A stretch of 64,000 nucleotides of DNA. Source: Luteimonas panaciterrae (lineage in GTDB: Bacteria; Pseudomonadota; Gammaproteobacteria; Xanthomonadales; Xanthomonadaceae). Position numbers and translations under genes: made by a program. The stretch covers positions 744,001 through 808,000 of the forward strand of contig NZ_JAJAVH010000001.1 of assembly GCF_020511115.1 (NCBI RefSeq), read 5' to 3'. This document shows, in pieces, positions 27,784 to 37,383 of the stretch (positions are counted from its first letter, which is position 1; the number at the start of each line of letters is the position of its first letter). The notes under the pieces were generated by a model. The model did not search any database and had not been told where the DNA came from. It saw only the letters and a list, made by a program, of their open reading frames with translations.

Positions 27784-29225
27784 TGGCGATGATGTCCGCC
27801 GTCACGCGTTTCCTTCAGTGCACGCTTCGAATCGCACTGCCGGCTTTCGCCTTGGCGGCGATGTCGACGCCGGCCTTCGCCTCGACCACGCAGATCGACC
27901 TCACCACGCATTGGGCCGGCTACGCCGCGATCGCGATCTTCGTGCTGGCCTATCTGTTCGTGGTGCTGGAGGAATTCACCCATCTGCGCAAATCGCAGCC
28001 GGTGATGCTGGCCGCCGGTGTGATCTGGGCGCTGCTGGCCGCGGCAGTGGCTGCGCGCGGCGACATGGAGCTGGCGCATCACGCTGTGCGCGAGTACCTG
28101 CTCGAATACGCGGAATTGCTGCTGTTCCTGCTTGCCGCGATGACCTACGTCAACGCGATGAGCGAACGCCGCGTGTTCGACGCGCTGCGTGCCTGGTTGC
28201 TGCGGCGCGATCTCGGCTATCGCGCATTGTTCTGGATCACGGGCGGGCTGGCGTTCGTGTTGTCACCGTTGCTCGACAATCTCACCACGTCGCTGGTGAT
28301 GAGCGCGGTGCTGCTCGCCGTGGGCGTGGGCAATCCGCGTTTCGTGGCGCTGGGCTGCATCAACATCGTGGTGGCGGCGAATGCCGGCGGCGCGTTCAGC
28401 CCGTTCGGCGACATCACCACGCTGATGGTGTGGCAGCGTGGCCTGGTCGAGTTCTGGACTTTCTTCGCGCTGTTGGTTCCGTCATTGGTGAATTGGCTCG
28501 TGCCCGCGTCGCTGATGCACTTTGCGCTGCCGTCAGGCAAGCCGGCGAGCAGCGACGTGCGTATTTCGATGAAGCGCGGCGCGAAACCAATCATGGCCTT
28601 GTTCGTAATCACCATCGTGCTGGCAGTCGGATTCCATAGCGTGCTGCACATCCCGCCGTTCCTGGGAATGATGACCGGGCTGGCGTTCCTGAAGCTTTAC
28701 GGCTGGTGGCTGCAACGCACGGCGCGCCATCATGAGCAAGCTGATTTCGCACGCGAGGGCTCGCCCGGCGATATCGACGCCTTCGACAGCTACGAACAGG
28801 TGGCGCGCGCGGAGTGGGACACGCTGCTGTTCTTCTTCGGCGTGATCATGTGCGTGGGTGCGCTCGGCTTCTGCGGCTATCTCGCGCTGTCTTCGCAGCT
28901 GTTCTACGGACACCTGGGGCCGACCGCGGCGAACGTGCTGGTCGGCCTGGTCTCGGCCGTGCTCGACAACATCCCGATGATGGTGGCCGTGCTGCAGATG
29001 AATCCGACGATGGACACCGGGCAGTGGCTGCTGGTGACGTTGACGGCCGGCGTCGGCGGCAGCCTGCTCTCGATCGGATCGGCCGCGGGCGTGGCGCTGA
29101 TGGGGCAGGCGCGCGGGCAGTACACATTTTTCAGTCATTTGAAGTGGAGCTGGGCGATCGCGCTCGGCTACGCCGCGAGCATCGGCACGCATTTGTGGCT
29201 CAACGCACGGTATTTCACTACCTGA
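27783..29225 (+). CDS. nhaD: NhaD-type sodium/proton antiporter
   Basis: 480 residues from ATG 27783 (a TTG one codon earlier is also in frame). An N-terminal signal-like segment is followed by about 12 transmembrane helices. Family segments include 'SPLLDNLTTSLVMSAVLLAVG', 'CINIVVAANAGGAFSPFGDITTLMVWQ' and 'VSAVLDNIPMMVAVLQMNPT', with the conserved Asp-Asn pairs of the ion transporter superfamily. It expels Na+ or Li+ in exchange for protons at alkaline pH. Coupled to the CaCA gene. Confidence 0.9.
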   Translation: MAMMSAVTRFLQCTLRIALPAFALAAMSTPAFASTTQIDLTTHWAGYAAIAIFVLAYLFVVLEEFTHLRKSQPVMLAAGVIWALLAAAVAARGDMELAHHAVREYLLEYAELLLFLLAAMTYVNAMSERRVFDALRAWLLRRDLGYRALFWITGGLAFVLSPLLDNLTTSLVMSAVLLAVGVGNPRFVALGCINIVVAANAGGAFSPFGDITTLMVWQRGLVEFWTFFALLVPSLVNWLVPASLMHFALPSGKPASSDVRISMKRGAKPIMALFVITIVLAVGFHSVLHIPPFLGMMTGLAFLKLYGWWLQRTARHHEQADFAREGSPGDIDAFDSYEQVARAEWDTLLFFFGVIMCVGALGFCGYLALSSQLFYGHLGPTAANVLVGLVSAVLDNIPMMVAVLQMNPTMDTGQWLLVTLTAGVGGSLLSIGSAAGVALMGQARGQYTFFSHLKWSWAIALGYAASIGTHLWLNARYFTT

Positions 29226-29286
29226 CGCGGTTTTCGCGCTTCCCGGAAGCGAGATGCGAAAAGCAGGGTGCGGCTACAATCCCCGC

Positions 29287-30534
29287 ATGACCGACCCCAC
29301 GCCCGTCACCCGCGCGGTACGCGTCCTGCCCGAACGCGCGTTGCGCGCGCTCAGCGAATTCTTTCGTCTGGAGGCAGCCGGCGGCATCCTGCTGATCGGC
29401 GCGGCGGTGCTGGCGCTGCTGTGCGCGAACTCGCCGCTGGTCTCCGTGTACGAAGGATTCCGCGAACTGCCGGTGCAGGTGCGCGTGGGCGCGCTCGATC
29501 TCGCCAAGCCGTTGCTGCTGTGGATCAACGACGGCCTGATGGCGATCTTCTTCCTGCTGGTGGCGCTTGAGATCAAGCGCGAGGCCTTGAGCGGGCAATT
29601 GTCGGAACGCTCGCAATTGGTATTGCCGCTAGCCTGCGCGGCCGCGGGTGTCGTGGTGCCGGCTGCGATCTTCTGGTTCGTCAATCGCGGCGATGCCGCG
29701 GCGCTGCGCGGCTGGGCGATTCCGGCCGCCACCGACATCGCCTTCGCGCTCGGCATCCTCTCGCTATTGGGCTCACGCGTGCCGGTGGCGATGAAGCTGC
29801 TGCTGTCGACCATCGCGGTGATCGATGATCTCGCCGCGATCGTGATCATCGCGCTGTTCTACACCGATCAGTTGTCGCTGACCGCCTTGTCGTGGGCAGG
29901 GGCCGCGATCGTGGCGATGTTCCTGCTCAATCGTCGTGGCGTGCGTTCGTTGACGCCGTATCTGCTGCTCGGCGTCGTGATCTGGGTATGCGTGCTGAAA
30001 TCGGGCGTCCACGCGACGCTGGCGGGTGTCGTCACCGGCCTGATGATTCCGCATGGAAGCCGGCGAGACGATGCTGCTCATGGCGAGGAAGCCTCGTCAC
30101 CGCTGGAGACGCTGGAGCATGCGCTGCATCCTTGGGTCGCCTACGCGATCCTGCCGGTGTTCGCCTTCGCCAACGCGGGCCTCGATCTGCGCGGTTTCTC
30201 CTGGGCCGATGCCTTGACGCCGTTGCCGCTGGGCATTTTGTGCGGTCTGCTGCTCGGCAAGCCGCTCGGCGTCATCGGTGCCGCGCTGTTGCTGCGCCTG
30301 TTCGGGGTGCGGCTGCCGCAAGGATTGGATCTGAAAGCGACCGTCGGGCTTGGATTGTTGTGCGGCATCGGCTTCACCATGAGCCTGTTCATCGCCTCGC
30401 TGGCGTTCTCGAACGATGCGGCGCGCTTCGATTCCGGTGTATTCGGCGTGCTGGCGGCTTCGGTGACGGCGGCGCTCGCAGGCTTCATCTGGCTGTGGAT
30501 CACGCTGCCGAAAGACTCGCGTGACGAGCACTGA
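29287..30534 (+). CDS. nhaA: NhaA-type sodium/proton antiporter
   Basis: 415 residues from ATG 29287. The ion-binding Asp pair is in 'STIAVIDDLAAIVIIALFY', as in Escherichia coli NhaA (D163/D164). Other conserved parts are 'INDGLMAIFFLLVALEIKRE' and 'GLLCGIGFTMSLFIASLAF'. There are 12 membrane spans, with a cytosolic loop 'SRRDDAAHGEEASSPLE' in the middle. An epimerase gene begins two bases after its stop. Having NhaA and NhaD together suggests tolerance of sodium or alkaline stress. Confidence 0.95.
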   Translation: MTDPTPVTRAVRVLPERALRALSEFFRLEAAGGILLIGAAVLALLCANSPLVSVYEGFRELPVQVRVGALDLAKPLLLWINDGLMAIFFLLVALEIKREALSGQLSERSQLVLPLACAAAGVVVPAAIFWFVNRGDAAALRGWAIPAATDIAFALGILSLLGSRVPVAMKLLLSTIAVIDDLAAIVIIALFYTDQLSLTALSWAGAAIVAMFLLNRRGVRSLTPYLLLGVVIWVCVLKSGVHATLAGVVTGLMIPHGSRRDDAAHGEEASSPLETLEHALHPWVAYAILPVFAFANAGLDLRGFSWADALTPLPLGILCGLLLGKPLGVIGAALLLRLFGVRLPQGLDLKATVGLGLLCGIGFTMSLFIASLAFSNDAARFDSGVFGVLAASVTAALAGFIWLWITLPKDSRDEH

Positions 30535-30535
30535 C

Positions 30536-31402
30536 ATGCGGCATGCGCTCGTCTTTGGCGCCAGCGGACAGATTGGACGATTGTTGTTGGCGCGGTTGGT
30601 CGAACAAGGCTGGCAGGTGCATGCGGTCTCGCGGCAAGCGCGGATCGATGTGCCGGGCGTGCGCTGGCTGCGCGGCGATCTGCAGCGGATCGAAGGGTTG
30701 CCATCCGAGGTCGGCGTGATCGTCAGTTGCGGCCCGCTCGATCTGTTCGCGCGCTGGTACGCGCAGGCACGCGTCGCCTGTCCGCGCGTGATCGCTTTCG
30801 GCTCGACCAGTCAGCTGGTGAAAGCGGAATCGGCCGATGCCGCCGAACGCGATCTCGCCGCACGCTTGCGAGAGGGCGAACGCTTGGTGCTGGAAACCGC
30901 CACGACACGCGCCGCCGCCGCGACCTTGCTGCGGCCGACGCTGATCTACGGTGCCGGCGGCGATCGCACGCTCACGCGCATCGCTGCGATCGCGCAACGC
31001 TGGCATCGCTTCGCCTTGCCGCGCGATGCCGTCGGGCTGCGCCAGCCTGTGCATGCCGATGATCTCGCGCAGGCGGCGTTCGCCGCGATCGATGCGCCCG
31101 ACTCGCATGGGCGGGCTTACGAATTGCCGGGCGGCGAAACCCTGTCGTATCGCGATATGACGGCGCGCGTGCTGGCGACGCTGCAGCCGCCCGCGCGCCT
31201 GTATCTGTGGCCCGCGCCGTTGTTTCGCCTGGCGCTGGCATTCGCCCGCGTCGCCGGCGTCGCGCGCGGTTTCGGTGGCGCGGCGCTCGCGCGCATGCGC
31301 GAGGATCTCGTCTTCGACGCGACGCCGGCACGGCGGGATTTCGGCTACGCGCCGCGTCCGTTCCGGCCGACGGCGGAGATGTTCGTGTCGCGCGGCGACT
31401 GA
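30536..31402 (+). CDS. NAD(P)-dependent epimerase/SDR-family protein
   Basis: 288 residues. The N-terminal Rossmann motif is 'HALVFGASGQIGRLLLARL'. An extended SDR-like middle follows (RPTLIYGAGGDRTLTRIAAIAQRW, then 'QPVHADDLAQAAFAAID'), which is the atypical SDR pattern seen in NAD-dependent epimerases. The usual YxxxK catalytic pair is not evident, so the protein may bind a nucleotide without classical epimerase chemistry. It starts just after nhaA and is probably co-transcribed. Confidence 0.8.
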   Translation: MRHALVFGASGQIGRLLLARLVEQGWQVHAVSRQARIDVPGVRWLRGDLQRIEGLPSEVGVIVSCGPLDLFARWYAQARVACPRVIAFGSTSQLVKAESADAAERDLAARLREGERLVLETATTRAAAATLLRPTLIYGAGGDRTLTRIAAIAQRWHRFALPRDAVGLRQPVHADDLAQAAFAAIDAPDSHGRAYELPGGETLSYRDMTARVLATLQPPARLYLWPAPLFRLALAFARVAGVARGFGGAALARMREDLVFDATPARRDFGYAPRPFRPTAEMFVSRGD

Positions 31403-31410
31403 CGGTCTTC

Positions 31411-31443
31411 GTCCGTCAATCCCACCTTCGCGGGAATGACGAG
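31411..31443. repeat. Dispersed GTCAWTCC/GGAATGAC element
   Basis: The sequence around 'CACCTTCGCGGGAATGACGA' lies between convergent genes. It matches the 3' half of the element at 58145-58217 (tacgcGGGAATGACGAGCAA). Confidence 0.5.
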
Positions 31444-31494
31444 CAAAATCAAGGCGAGAAAGCGAGCTTGCAGCAGCGCTCAAGTCGAAAGGCG

Positions 31495-31986
31495 TCAGTA
31501 CTTCCAGCCCAGCTTGCGATAGAGCTTCGACAGCACCCACGCCGGGCCGATCAGCAGATAGGTCAGATCGGTGAAGAAGCTCGGCTTCTTACCCTCGATC
31601 TTGTGGCCAATGAATTGCGCGATCCACGCCACCACGAACACGGCGATGGCGGCATACAGCAGCGTCTGCAGGCCGTAGCGCAGGGACAACCAGCGTGTCA
31701 GCCACGACATCGCCACGAACACCACCAGCATGCCGAGCCCGAGCGCGCGCGAGGCACGGTAATAGAACATCCAGGCCGCGAACATCGCCAGCGCCGCCCA
31801 CAGCCCGGCGGTGAACCAGGTGATCGGCACCGGGATGCACCACAGCAGTGCGATCACGCTCCACAGGATCGCGGGCACTGCGATCACGTGGATCGATTGG
31901 TTGGTGGCGTTACGATGATCGCCGGAGTAGCTCGCGAACCAGCGGTCGATGGGACGTTCTTCGGCGACGGCATTGACTGCGTTCAT
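31495..31986 (-). CDS. DUF962/Mpo1-like membrane protein
   Basis: 163 residues starting MNAVNAVAEERPIDRWFASY with AGGAGGT upstream. The conserved early motif 'YSGDHRNATNQSIHVIAVPAILWSV' and the later 'QFIGHKIEGKKPSFFTDLTYLLIGPAWVL' are diagnostic of the DUF962 (YGL010w/Mpo1) family. The yeast member is an iron-dependent 2-hydroxy fatty acid dioxygenase; the conserved His residues (SGDH, IHVI, IGHK) fit metal binding. Four to five membrane spans. It converges with the epimerase gene and precedes no co-directional gene on its strand. Confidence 0.88.
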   Translation of the reverse strand: MNAVNAVAEERPIDRWFASYSGDHRNATNQSIHVIAVPAILWSVIALLWCIPVPITWFTAGLWAALAMFAAWMFYYRASRALGLGMLVVFVAMSWLTRWLSLRYGLQTLLYAAIAVFVVAWIAQFIGHKIEGKKPSFFTDLTYLLIGPAWVLSKLYRKLGWKY

Positions 31987-32008
31987 GACGACCTCCTGCA
32001 AGGCGCGA

Positions 32009-32344
32009 TCAATGCGCGCTGGATTTGGAGAATACCTGCAACACCACGACGCCGGTGACGATCAGGCCGATGCCGACCAGCGCCGCCAGGTCCAGGGACT
32101 GCTTGAAGACGATCCAGCCGATCAATGCGATCAGCGCGATGCCGACGCCCGACCAGATCGCATAGGCCACGCCGATCGGCACGGTGCGCAGCACCATCGA
32201 CAGGCACCAGAACGCGATGCCGTAACCGATCACCACCACGGCCGAAGGGCCGAGCCTGGTGAAGCCTTCCGAGGATTTCAGCGCCGAGGTCGCCACCACT
32301 TCGGCGACGATGGCGGCGGCGAGGTAGAGGTATCCGCTGTTCAT
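32009..32344 (-). CDS. Small multidrug resistance (SMR) transporter, EmrE-like
   Basis: 111 residues, four transmembrane helices. The proton/drug-binding Glu15 lies in '[23 protein letters not shown]', which closely follows EmrE. '[23 protein letters not shown]' holds the conserved Trp. It works as a dual-topology dimer exporting lipophilic cations in exchange for protons. The ATG is at 32342-32344. It lies 26 bp downstream of purC and 22 bp upstream of the DUF962 gene, so the three are probably one transcript. Confidence 0.93.
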   Translation of the reverse strand: MNSGYLYLAAAIVAEVVATSALKSSEGFTRLGPSAVVVIGYGIAFWCLSMVLRTVPIGVAYAIWSGVGIALIALIGWIVFKQSLDLAALVGIGLIVTGVVVLQVFSKSSAH

Positions 32345-32370
32345 GGCGAGAGACGGAAACCCGCGCGTCT

Positions 32371-33282
32371 TCAGTCGATCGCGATGTCGGCCAGCTTCTG
32401 CAGCGCCTCGGCGTATTTCGCCCGCGTGCGTTCGATCACCTCGGCCGGCAGTCGCGGGCCGGGCGCGGTCTTGTTCCAGTCCAGCGTTTCCAGATAGTCG
32501 CGCACGAACTGCTTGTCGTAGCTCGGCGGGCTGGTGCCGACCTGGTATTCGTCGGCGGGCCAGTAGCGCGAGGAATCCGGCGTGAGCATTTCGTCCATCA
32601 CGTACAGACGGCCGTCGGCGTCGGTGCCGAATTCGAACTTGGTGTCGGCGAGCAGGATGCCGCGCTGCGCGGCGTACTCGGCGGCGAAGCTGTACAGGCG
32701 CAGCGTGGCGTCGCGCACCTGTTCGGCGAGGTCGGCGCCGATCGCGCGCACCATCGTGTCGAAGTCGATGTTCTCGTCGTGGTCGCCGACCGCGGCCTTG
32801 GTGGAAGGCGTGAAGATCGGCTGCGGCAGTCGTTCGGCCTGGCGCAGGCCGTCGGGCAGGGCGATGCCGCTGACGCGGCCGGTCTTCTGGTAGTCCTTCC
32901 AGCCGCTGCCGATCAGGTAGCCGCGCGCGATGGCTTCCACCGGCACCGGCTTCAGTTTCTTGGTCACCACCGAGCGCTGCACGTAAGGCGCCGGGTCGAC
33001 GCCGGCCGGCAGCACCGAGGCCACGTCGATGCCGGTGAGGTGATTGGGCATCAGATTGGCGGTCTTGGCGAACCAGAAGTTGCTGATCTGACACAACATT
33101 TCGCCCTTGCCGGGAATCGGATCGGGCAGTACCACGTCGAAGGCGCTGAGGCGGTCGGTGGCGACGATCAGGAGCCGGGGATCGCCCTCGTCACCGGGCA
33201 ACTCGAACACATCGCGCACCTTGCCGCGGTGGCGCAGGGTCAGACCAGGAAGATCGGCGGAAAGCAGGGTGGTGGCGGCCAA
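32371..33282 (-). CDS. purC: Phosphoribosylaminoimidazole-succinocarboxamide synthase (SAICAR synthetase)
   Basis: Purine synthesis: joins CAIR and aspartate using ATP. 303 residues, the longer family type seen in xanthomonads. The start is a TTG at 33280-33282 ([14 protein letters not shown]), chosen because the protein begins there in homologues I remember (STTLLQSDLPGL) and GAGG sits eight bases upstream; no ATG is available. Conserved parts: '[14 protein letters not shown]', '[21 protein letters not shown]', '[15 protein letters not shown]', 'DTKFEFG' and '[14 protein letters not shown]'. Confidence 0.95.
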   Translation of the reverse strand: MAATTLLSADLPGLTLRHRGKVRDVFELPGDEGDPRLLIVATDRLSAFDVVLPDPIPGKGEMLCQISNFWFAKTANLMPNHLTGIDVASVLPAGVDPAPYVQRSVVTKKLKPVPVEAIARGYLIGSGWKDYQKTGRVSGIALPDGLRQAERLPQPIFTPSTKAAVGDHDENIDFDTMVRAIGADLAEQVRDATLRLYSFAAEYAAQRGILLADTKFEFGTDADGRLYVMDEMLTPDSSRYWPADEYQVGTSPPSYDKQFVRDYLETLDWNKTAPGPRLPAEVIERTRAKYAEALQKLADIAID

Positions 33283-33502
33283 CTCGAATGCCTCGTGGAG
33301 GCGGTGGGGCCGGGTAGTGTATGGCGAAGCGGCGCATTTGCGAGCCCCGGGCTGGCGACCGCTGAATCGAAGCCGCATCAAGCGGCCGAGGCGGCCGCGA
33401 ATGGCCTGGCTGGGGCCTCCGGAGCCGATTTCGCGGCGCCAGGGATGGCAGGTGCGGCCCCCGAGCTTCGTGACAACGGTCCAGCCACTTACACTGTCGC
33501 CC

Positions 33503-33835
33503 ATGAAGCGCTGGTACGGAAAACTCCTCGGATTCATCGCCGGCGTCCTGCTGATGCGGACCAATCCGCTGCTGGGGGCGATGCTCGGCCTGCTGATCGG
33601 CCATGCCTTCGACGCCGACTGGTTCCGCAGCCCGCGCGAGAATCCCTATCGCGTGCTCGGACTCACCGAGGAGGCGAACGACGCCGAGGTTGATCTGGCC
33701 TATCGGCGGCTGATTAGCCAATACCACCCGGATCGGCTCAATGGCGTCGCCGAGGAGCTGCGCAAGCAGGCGGAGGTGAAGGCGCGGGAGATCAATGCGG
33801 CCTACGATCGCATCAAGACATTGCGGCGGAAGTGA
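33503..33835 (+). CDS. Membrane-anchored J-domain protein, DjlA-like short form
   Basis: 110 residues. An N-terminal hydrophobic helix ([33 protein letters not shown]) resembles the DjlA membrane anchor. It is followed at once by a J domain ([33 protein letters not shown]) with the HPD tripeptide that stimulates DnaK ATPase. The TerB-like central domain of full-length DjlA is absent. It is divergent from purC and probably recruits DnaK to the inner membrane. Confidence 0.88.
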   Translation: MKRWYGKLLGFIAGVLLMRTNPLLGAMLGLLIGHAFDADWFRSPRENPYRVLGLTEEANDAEVDLAYRRLISQYHPDRLNGVAEELRKQAEVKAREINAAYDRIKTLRRK

Positions 33836-33865
33836 TATCGAGTTCGGGTTTCTGAAGGCAAACGG

Positions 33866-34087
33866 ATGATGAAACCGGTCGCATCTCTTCAAGAAGCACT
33901 AGACCTTGTGGATGCATTTGTTGGTCCCCCGTCTGAGTTTCAGTTAGTGATATCTGATTCCTTGAATGATCGGGCCGGTGTTGTCATGGCCGTCATTACG
34001 GATCGCACTCTCGCTCGGGGATGGATGCCAAAAGGATTCATTCAAGGCGATGGTTATCGCATCTACGAGTATGATTTCTTGGAGTGA
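33866..34087 (+). CDS. Small orphan protein of low G+C content
   Basis: 73 residues (MMKPVASLQEALDLVDAFVGPPSEFQLVIS...), with AAGGCA upstream. Base composition is about half G+C, clearly lower than all neighbours, and codon use differs (TCT, TTG, ATA present). No signal peptide or membrane span. The protein reads as a small alpha/beta fold (DSLNDRAGVVMAVITDRTLARGWMPKGFIQGDGYRIYEYDFLE). It is probably recently acquired, and the size and composition would suit an immunity-type protein, but nothing adjacent supports that. Confidence 0.6.
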   Translation: MMKPVASLQEALDLVDAFVGPPSEFQLVISDSLNDRAGVVMAVITDRTLARGWMPKGFIQGDGYRIYEYDFLE

Positions 34088-34155
34088 GTACTGCTGCTCG
34101 TCCAATACCTGGCTCTGCATTAACGCTTACCGCCGTTTAACAACATAGAAAGAAC

Positions 34156-34830
34156 ATGCAACCCACTGTCATCGCCCCCTCCATCCTCTCGGCCAACTTC
34201 GCCCGCCTCGGCGAAGAAGTCGACAACGTCCTCAAAGCCGGCGCCGACTGGGTGCATTTCGACGTGATGGACAACCACTACGTGCCCAATCTCACCATCG
34301 GACCGGTGGTGTGCGAGGCGTTGCGCAAGCATGGCGTCACCGCGCCGATCGACGTGCATCTGATGATCGAGCCGGTGGACCGCATCGTGCCCGACTTCGC
34401 CAAGGCCGGCGCCAGCCTGATCAGTTTCCATCCGGAAGCCAGCCGGCACGTGCATCGCACGATCCAGCTGATCAAGTCGCAGGGCTGCCAGGCCGGGCTG
34501 GTGTTCAATCCGGCAACCTCGCTCGACGTGCTCGATTACGTGCTGGAAGACCTCGATCTGGTGCTGCTGATGTCGGTGAACCCGGGTTTCGGCGGCCAGG
34601 CGTTCATTCCCTCGGCGCTCGACAAGCTGCGTCACGTGCGTGAGCGCATCGACGCCAGCGGCAAGCCGATCCGGCTGGAAATCGATGGCGGCGTGAAGAC
34701 GGACAACATCGCCGAGATCGCGCGCGCCGGTGCCGATACCTTCGTCGCCGGCTCGGCGATCTTCGGCCATCCCGATTACGCTCGGATCATTCGCGACATG
34801 CGCGACGCAATCGCGAGCGTGCGCGCGTAG
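34156..34830 (+). CDS. rpe: Ribulose-phosphate 3-epimerase
   Basis: 224-residue TIM barrel interconverting ribulose-5-phosphate and xylulose-5-phosphate. Family motifs: '[16 protein letters not shown]', '[18 protein letters not shown]' (metal-binding His and catalytic Asp), 'IDVHLMI', '[14 protein letters not shown]' and '[12 protein letters not shown]'. The upstream sequence has no strong ribosome site (AGAA before ATG 34156). In some bacteria rpe sits next to trp genes; here trpE is about 2.7 kb away. Confidence 0.96.
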   Translation: MQPTVIAPSILSANFARLGEEVDNVLKAGADWVHFDVMDNHYVPNLTIGPVVCEALRKHGVTAPIDVHLMIEPVDRIVPDFAKAGASLISFHPEASRHVHRTIQLIKSQGCQAGLVFNPATSLDVLDYVLEDLDLVLLMSVNPGFGGQAFIPSALDKLRHVRERIDASGKPIRLEIDGGVKTDNIAEIARAGADTFVAGSAIFGHPDYARIIRDMRDAIASVRA

Positions 34831-34858
34831 CGCGCACGGGCTCCCGCCCACCACGGCG

Positions 34859-35611
34859 ATGCGCGCACTCGATGCCGAGCATTACGTGCTGGACGTCCAG
34901 CTGCGCCGCGAGCGGGTGCCTTCGTTCGATCGCTATCCGTTCTCGCTGCCGGCGCTGAGGCACTTCGAACGCCTGGAGCTGCATCCGGCGGTCACGTTCG
35001 TGGTCGGCGAGAACGGAAGCGGCAAGTCCACGCTGCTGGAAGGCATCGCGGCCGCCTGGGGATTCAATCCGGAAGGCGGCACGAAGAATTTCCGTTTCTC
35101 CACCCGCGCATCGCATTCGGAATTGCATGAGCATTTGCGGTTGGGCAAGAGTTATCGCCGTCCGAAGGATGGGTTTTTCCTGCGGGCGGAGAGCTTCTTC
35201 AACGTGGCCACGGAGATCGAGGAACTGGATCGCGGGCCGGGTGGTCCGCCGATCATCGACTCCTATGGCGGGCAGTCCCTGCACGACCAGTCGCATGGTG
35301 AATCCTTCTTCGCGCTGATGACGCATCGCTTCGGCGGCCACGGCTTCTACGTGCTCGACGAGCCGGAAGCCGCGCTGTCGCCGGCGCGACAGCTGGCGAT
35401 GCTGCGGCGTCTGCACGAACTGGTGCAGAAGAAGTCGCAATTCGTCATCGCCACCCACTCACCGATCCTGATGAGCTATCCGGATGCGTGGATCTACCAG
35501 ATCGATGAAGGCGGCCTGTCGCGCGTGGCCTATCGCGACACGGAGCATTACGAACTGACGCGGGCGTTCTTGAACAGCCCGGAAAGCTTCCTGCGCGGGT
35601 TGCTGGAGTAA
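34859..35611 (+). CDS. AAA-type ATPase (ABC/SMC-like fold)
   Basis: 250 residues. Walker A is 'VVGENGSGKSTLLEGIAAAWG' and Walker B is 'GFYVLDEPEAALS', with a signature-like 'SHGESFFALMTHRF' and H-loop 'FVIATHSPILMSYPDAWIYQ'. This is the compact ATPase type (AAA_23/AAA_21, OLD-like) also found in stand-alone housekeeping proteins. No partner nuclease is adjacent. It starts 28 bases after rpe. Confidence 0.85.
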   Translation: MRALDAEHYVLDVQLRRERVPSFDRYPFSLPALRHFERLELHPAVTFVVGENGSGKSTLLEGIAAAWGFNPEGGTKNFRFSTRASHSELHEHLRLGKSYRRPKDGFFLRAESFFNVATEIEELDRGPGGPPIIDSYGGQSLHDQSHGESFFALMTHRFGGHGFYVLDEPEAALSPARQLAMLRRLHELVQKKSQFVIATHSPILMSYPDAWIYQIDEGGLSRVAYRDTEHYELTRAFLNSPESFLRGLLE

Positions 35612-35739
35612 TTGGGCGAAACGGCGCCATCACCGGCAACCTGCTTCCATTCCGCGAGATCGCAGCGATATTCTTCCGCCATGCCCAGAGACTTCGAGAA
35701 TCGCAGCCCGAACGACATCGCTCACATGCGGGGGCGCGC

Positions 35740-36213
35740 ATGAGCACCTGTGACCTGTGCGATGCCCACGAAGACGCCGTGCGCGTGCTCGACCTGCCGC
35801 TGCGCGATTTTGGAGGGCGGATCGCCTTCTCCGGTCAGGTCAGCACGATCAAGGTGCTGGAAGACAACTCGAAGGTGCGCGAGGCCGTGGCCGAAGCAGG
35901 GCAGGGGCGCGTGCTGATGATCGACGGCGGCGGTTCGCTGCGGCGTTCGATGCTCGGCGATCTGCTGGCCGAGAAGGCGGTGGCCAGCGGCTGGTCCGGC
36001 GTGGTGGTGATCGGCGCGATCCGCGACAGCGCGGCGATCGCGAAGCTCGATCTCGGTGTAAAGGCGCTCGGCACCTGCCCGCGCAAGACCGATAAGCGCG
36101 ATCAAGGATTGCGCGATGTGCCGCTGGAAATCGGTGGCGTCGCGGTCAGGCCGGGCGACTGGCTGTACGCCGACGAGGATGGCGTGATCGTCGCCGAATT
36201 CCCCCTGACCTGA
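35740..36213 (+). CDS. RraA-family protein
   Basis: 157 residues. Conserved segments 'FGGRIAFSGQVSTIKVLEDNSKVREAV', 'VLMIDGGGSLRRSMLGDLLAEKAVASGWSGVVVIGAIRDSAAI' and 'PGDWLYADEDGVIVA' fit the RraA/menG fold. In E. coli RraA inhibits RNase E; other members are 4-hydroxy-4-methyl-2-oxoglutarate aldolases with the G-x5-R-D motif, here IGAIRDSA. Which activity applies cannot be decided from sequence, though the size favours RraA-type or HMG aldolase-type small members. Confidence 0.9.
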   Translation: MSTCDLCDAHEDAVRVLDLPLRDFGGRIAFSGQVSTIKVLEDNSKVREAVAEAGQGRVLMIDGGGSLRRSMLGDLLAEKAVASGWSGVVVIGAIRDSAAIAKLDLGVKALGTCPRKTDKRDQGLRDVPLEIGGVAVRPGDWLYADEDGVIVAEFPLT

Positions 36214-36383
36214 CCGCGCTCCTCCGGAAATATTGGAGGCAATCCCGCCTCCGCCCGTCGTCCCTGCTATGGCCTTCCATGCTCCTGGTTTGAAATGACG
36301 GGGGCATGACAGCTGCGTTGGAGCGTTCATTTTGCGGACCCGCGACCCTGTTAGCGTGTCGGTTTTGCAGATCGCATCACAAC

Positions 36384-37316
36384 ATGACTGCTCCGCGCTG
36401 GCGCCTGGTCCTCAATGGAAAATCCGCGGGAGACGACGCGCTCCGTGCCGCGGTCGCGGCGATGCGCGCGCGCGGCATCACGCTGGATGTGCGCGTGACG
36501 TGGGAGGGCGGCGATGCTGAGCGTTATGTCGCCGAAGCCATCCAAGAAGGCGTGGATGTCATCATCGCGGCCGGCGGCGATGGCACGTTGAGCGAAGTCG
36601 CCACCACGCTCGCGCATCGCGAGGAAGCGGCAGACGCGTTGCCGTCGCTAGGGCTGGTCCCGATGGGCACGGCGAACGATTTCGCCACGGCGGCCGCGCT
36701 GCCGACCCAGCCGTTGTCCGCATTCGAACTCATCCAGGCGCGGCCTCCGCATCTGGTCGATCTGCTGCGCCTGGATGCACATGGCACACCGCACTGGGCG
36801 GCCAATCTCGCCAGCGGCGGCTTCGGCACGCAGGTCACGATCGAAACCCACGAAGGGCTGAAGAAGCTGCTCGGCGGGCTGGCGTATTTCATCACTGGAA
36901 TCTCCAAGCTCGGGCGTATCGAACCGATCTCGGCGCGCATCGAAGGGCCGGAATTTTCCTGGGAAGGCGCCTTCATCGCGCTTGGCATCGGCAACGGACG
37001 GCAGGCCGGCGGCGGCCAGGCGCTGTGCCCGGATGCGCGTATCGACGACGGCCTGCTGGATCTGACCATCGTGCCCGAGTTGTCGGGCGAGGTCGCCGCC
37101 ACGTTCGGCACGATGTTGACCGAAGGCAAGCATGCCGCGCTCGACCGGGTGGCGATTCGCGCCCAGCTGCCGCGGATCGAAATCGAAGCGCCGCAGCCGT
37201 TCGTGCTCAACCTCGACGGCGAGCCGGTGACCTCCACGCGTTTTCACATCGAATGCGTGCCGCGGCGGCTGCGCATGCACCTGCCCGCGGATTGCCCAAT
37301 GCTGGGCGATTCCTAG
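36384..37316 (+). CDS. YegS/DAGK-family lipid kinase
   Basis: 310 residues from ATG 36384. The diacylglycerol-kinase catalytic signature '[15 protein letters not shown]' (GGDGT) and '[14 protein letters not shown]' are present, followed by the C-terminal beta-domain ('[11 protein letters not shown]'). It phosphorylates a lipid substrate (phosphatidylglycerol in E. coli YegS) with ATP and Mg2+. Its 170-bp upstream space includes a CCCGTCGTCC...AAATGACGGG element. Confidence 0.92.
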   Translation: MTAPRWRLVLNGKSAGDDALRAAVAAMRARGITLDVRVTWEGGDAERYVAEAIQEGVDVIIAAGGDGTLSEVATTLAHREEAADALPSLGLVPMGTANDFATAAALPTQPLSAFELIQARPPHLVDLLRLDAHGTPHWAANLASGGFGTQVTIETHEGLKKLLGGLAYFITGISKLGRIEPISARIEGPEFSWEGAFIALGIGNGRQAGGGQALCPDARIDDGLLDLTIVPELSGEVAATFGTMLTEGKHAALDRVAIRAQLPRIEIEAPQPFVLNLDGEPVTSTRFHIECVPRRLRMHLPADCPMLGDS

Positions 37317-37331
37317 GCCAGAACCAGAAGA

Positions 37332-37383
37332 TGTCATCCCGGCTTGGCCAGTCATCCGGCTGTTAAAAACCGCTGGAATGACA
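37332..37383. repeat. Short palindrome-bounded element (MITE-like)
   Basis: Bounded by TGTCAT (37332-37337) and ATGACA (37378-37383). The interior 'CATCCGGCTGTTAAAAACC' is shared with the element at 58145-58217 (CATTCGGCTGTTGAAAACC). Confidence 0.6.

Noticed and set aside
34859-35611. Stand-alone AAA ATPase as part of a defence system
   Set aside because: No nuclease, reverse transcriptase or toxin gene lies beside it. Neighbours are rpe and an RraA-like gene, so a housekeeping role is simpler.
35553-35730. Small minus-strand frame (MSFGLRFSKSLGMAEEYRCDLAEWK) between the ATPase and RraA-like genes
   Set aside because: It overlaps the ATPase 3' end, has no ribosome site that I trust and no recognisable family. 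It could be real but I cannot support it.
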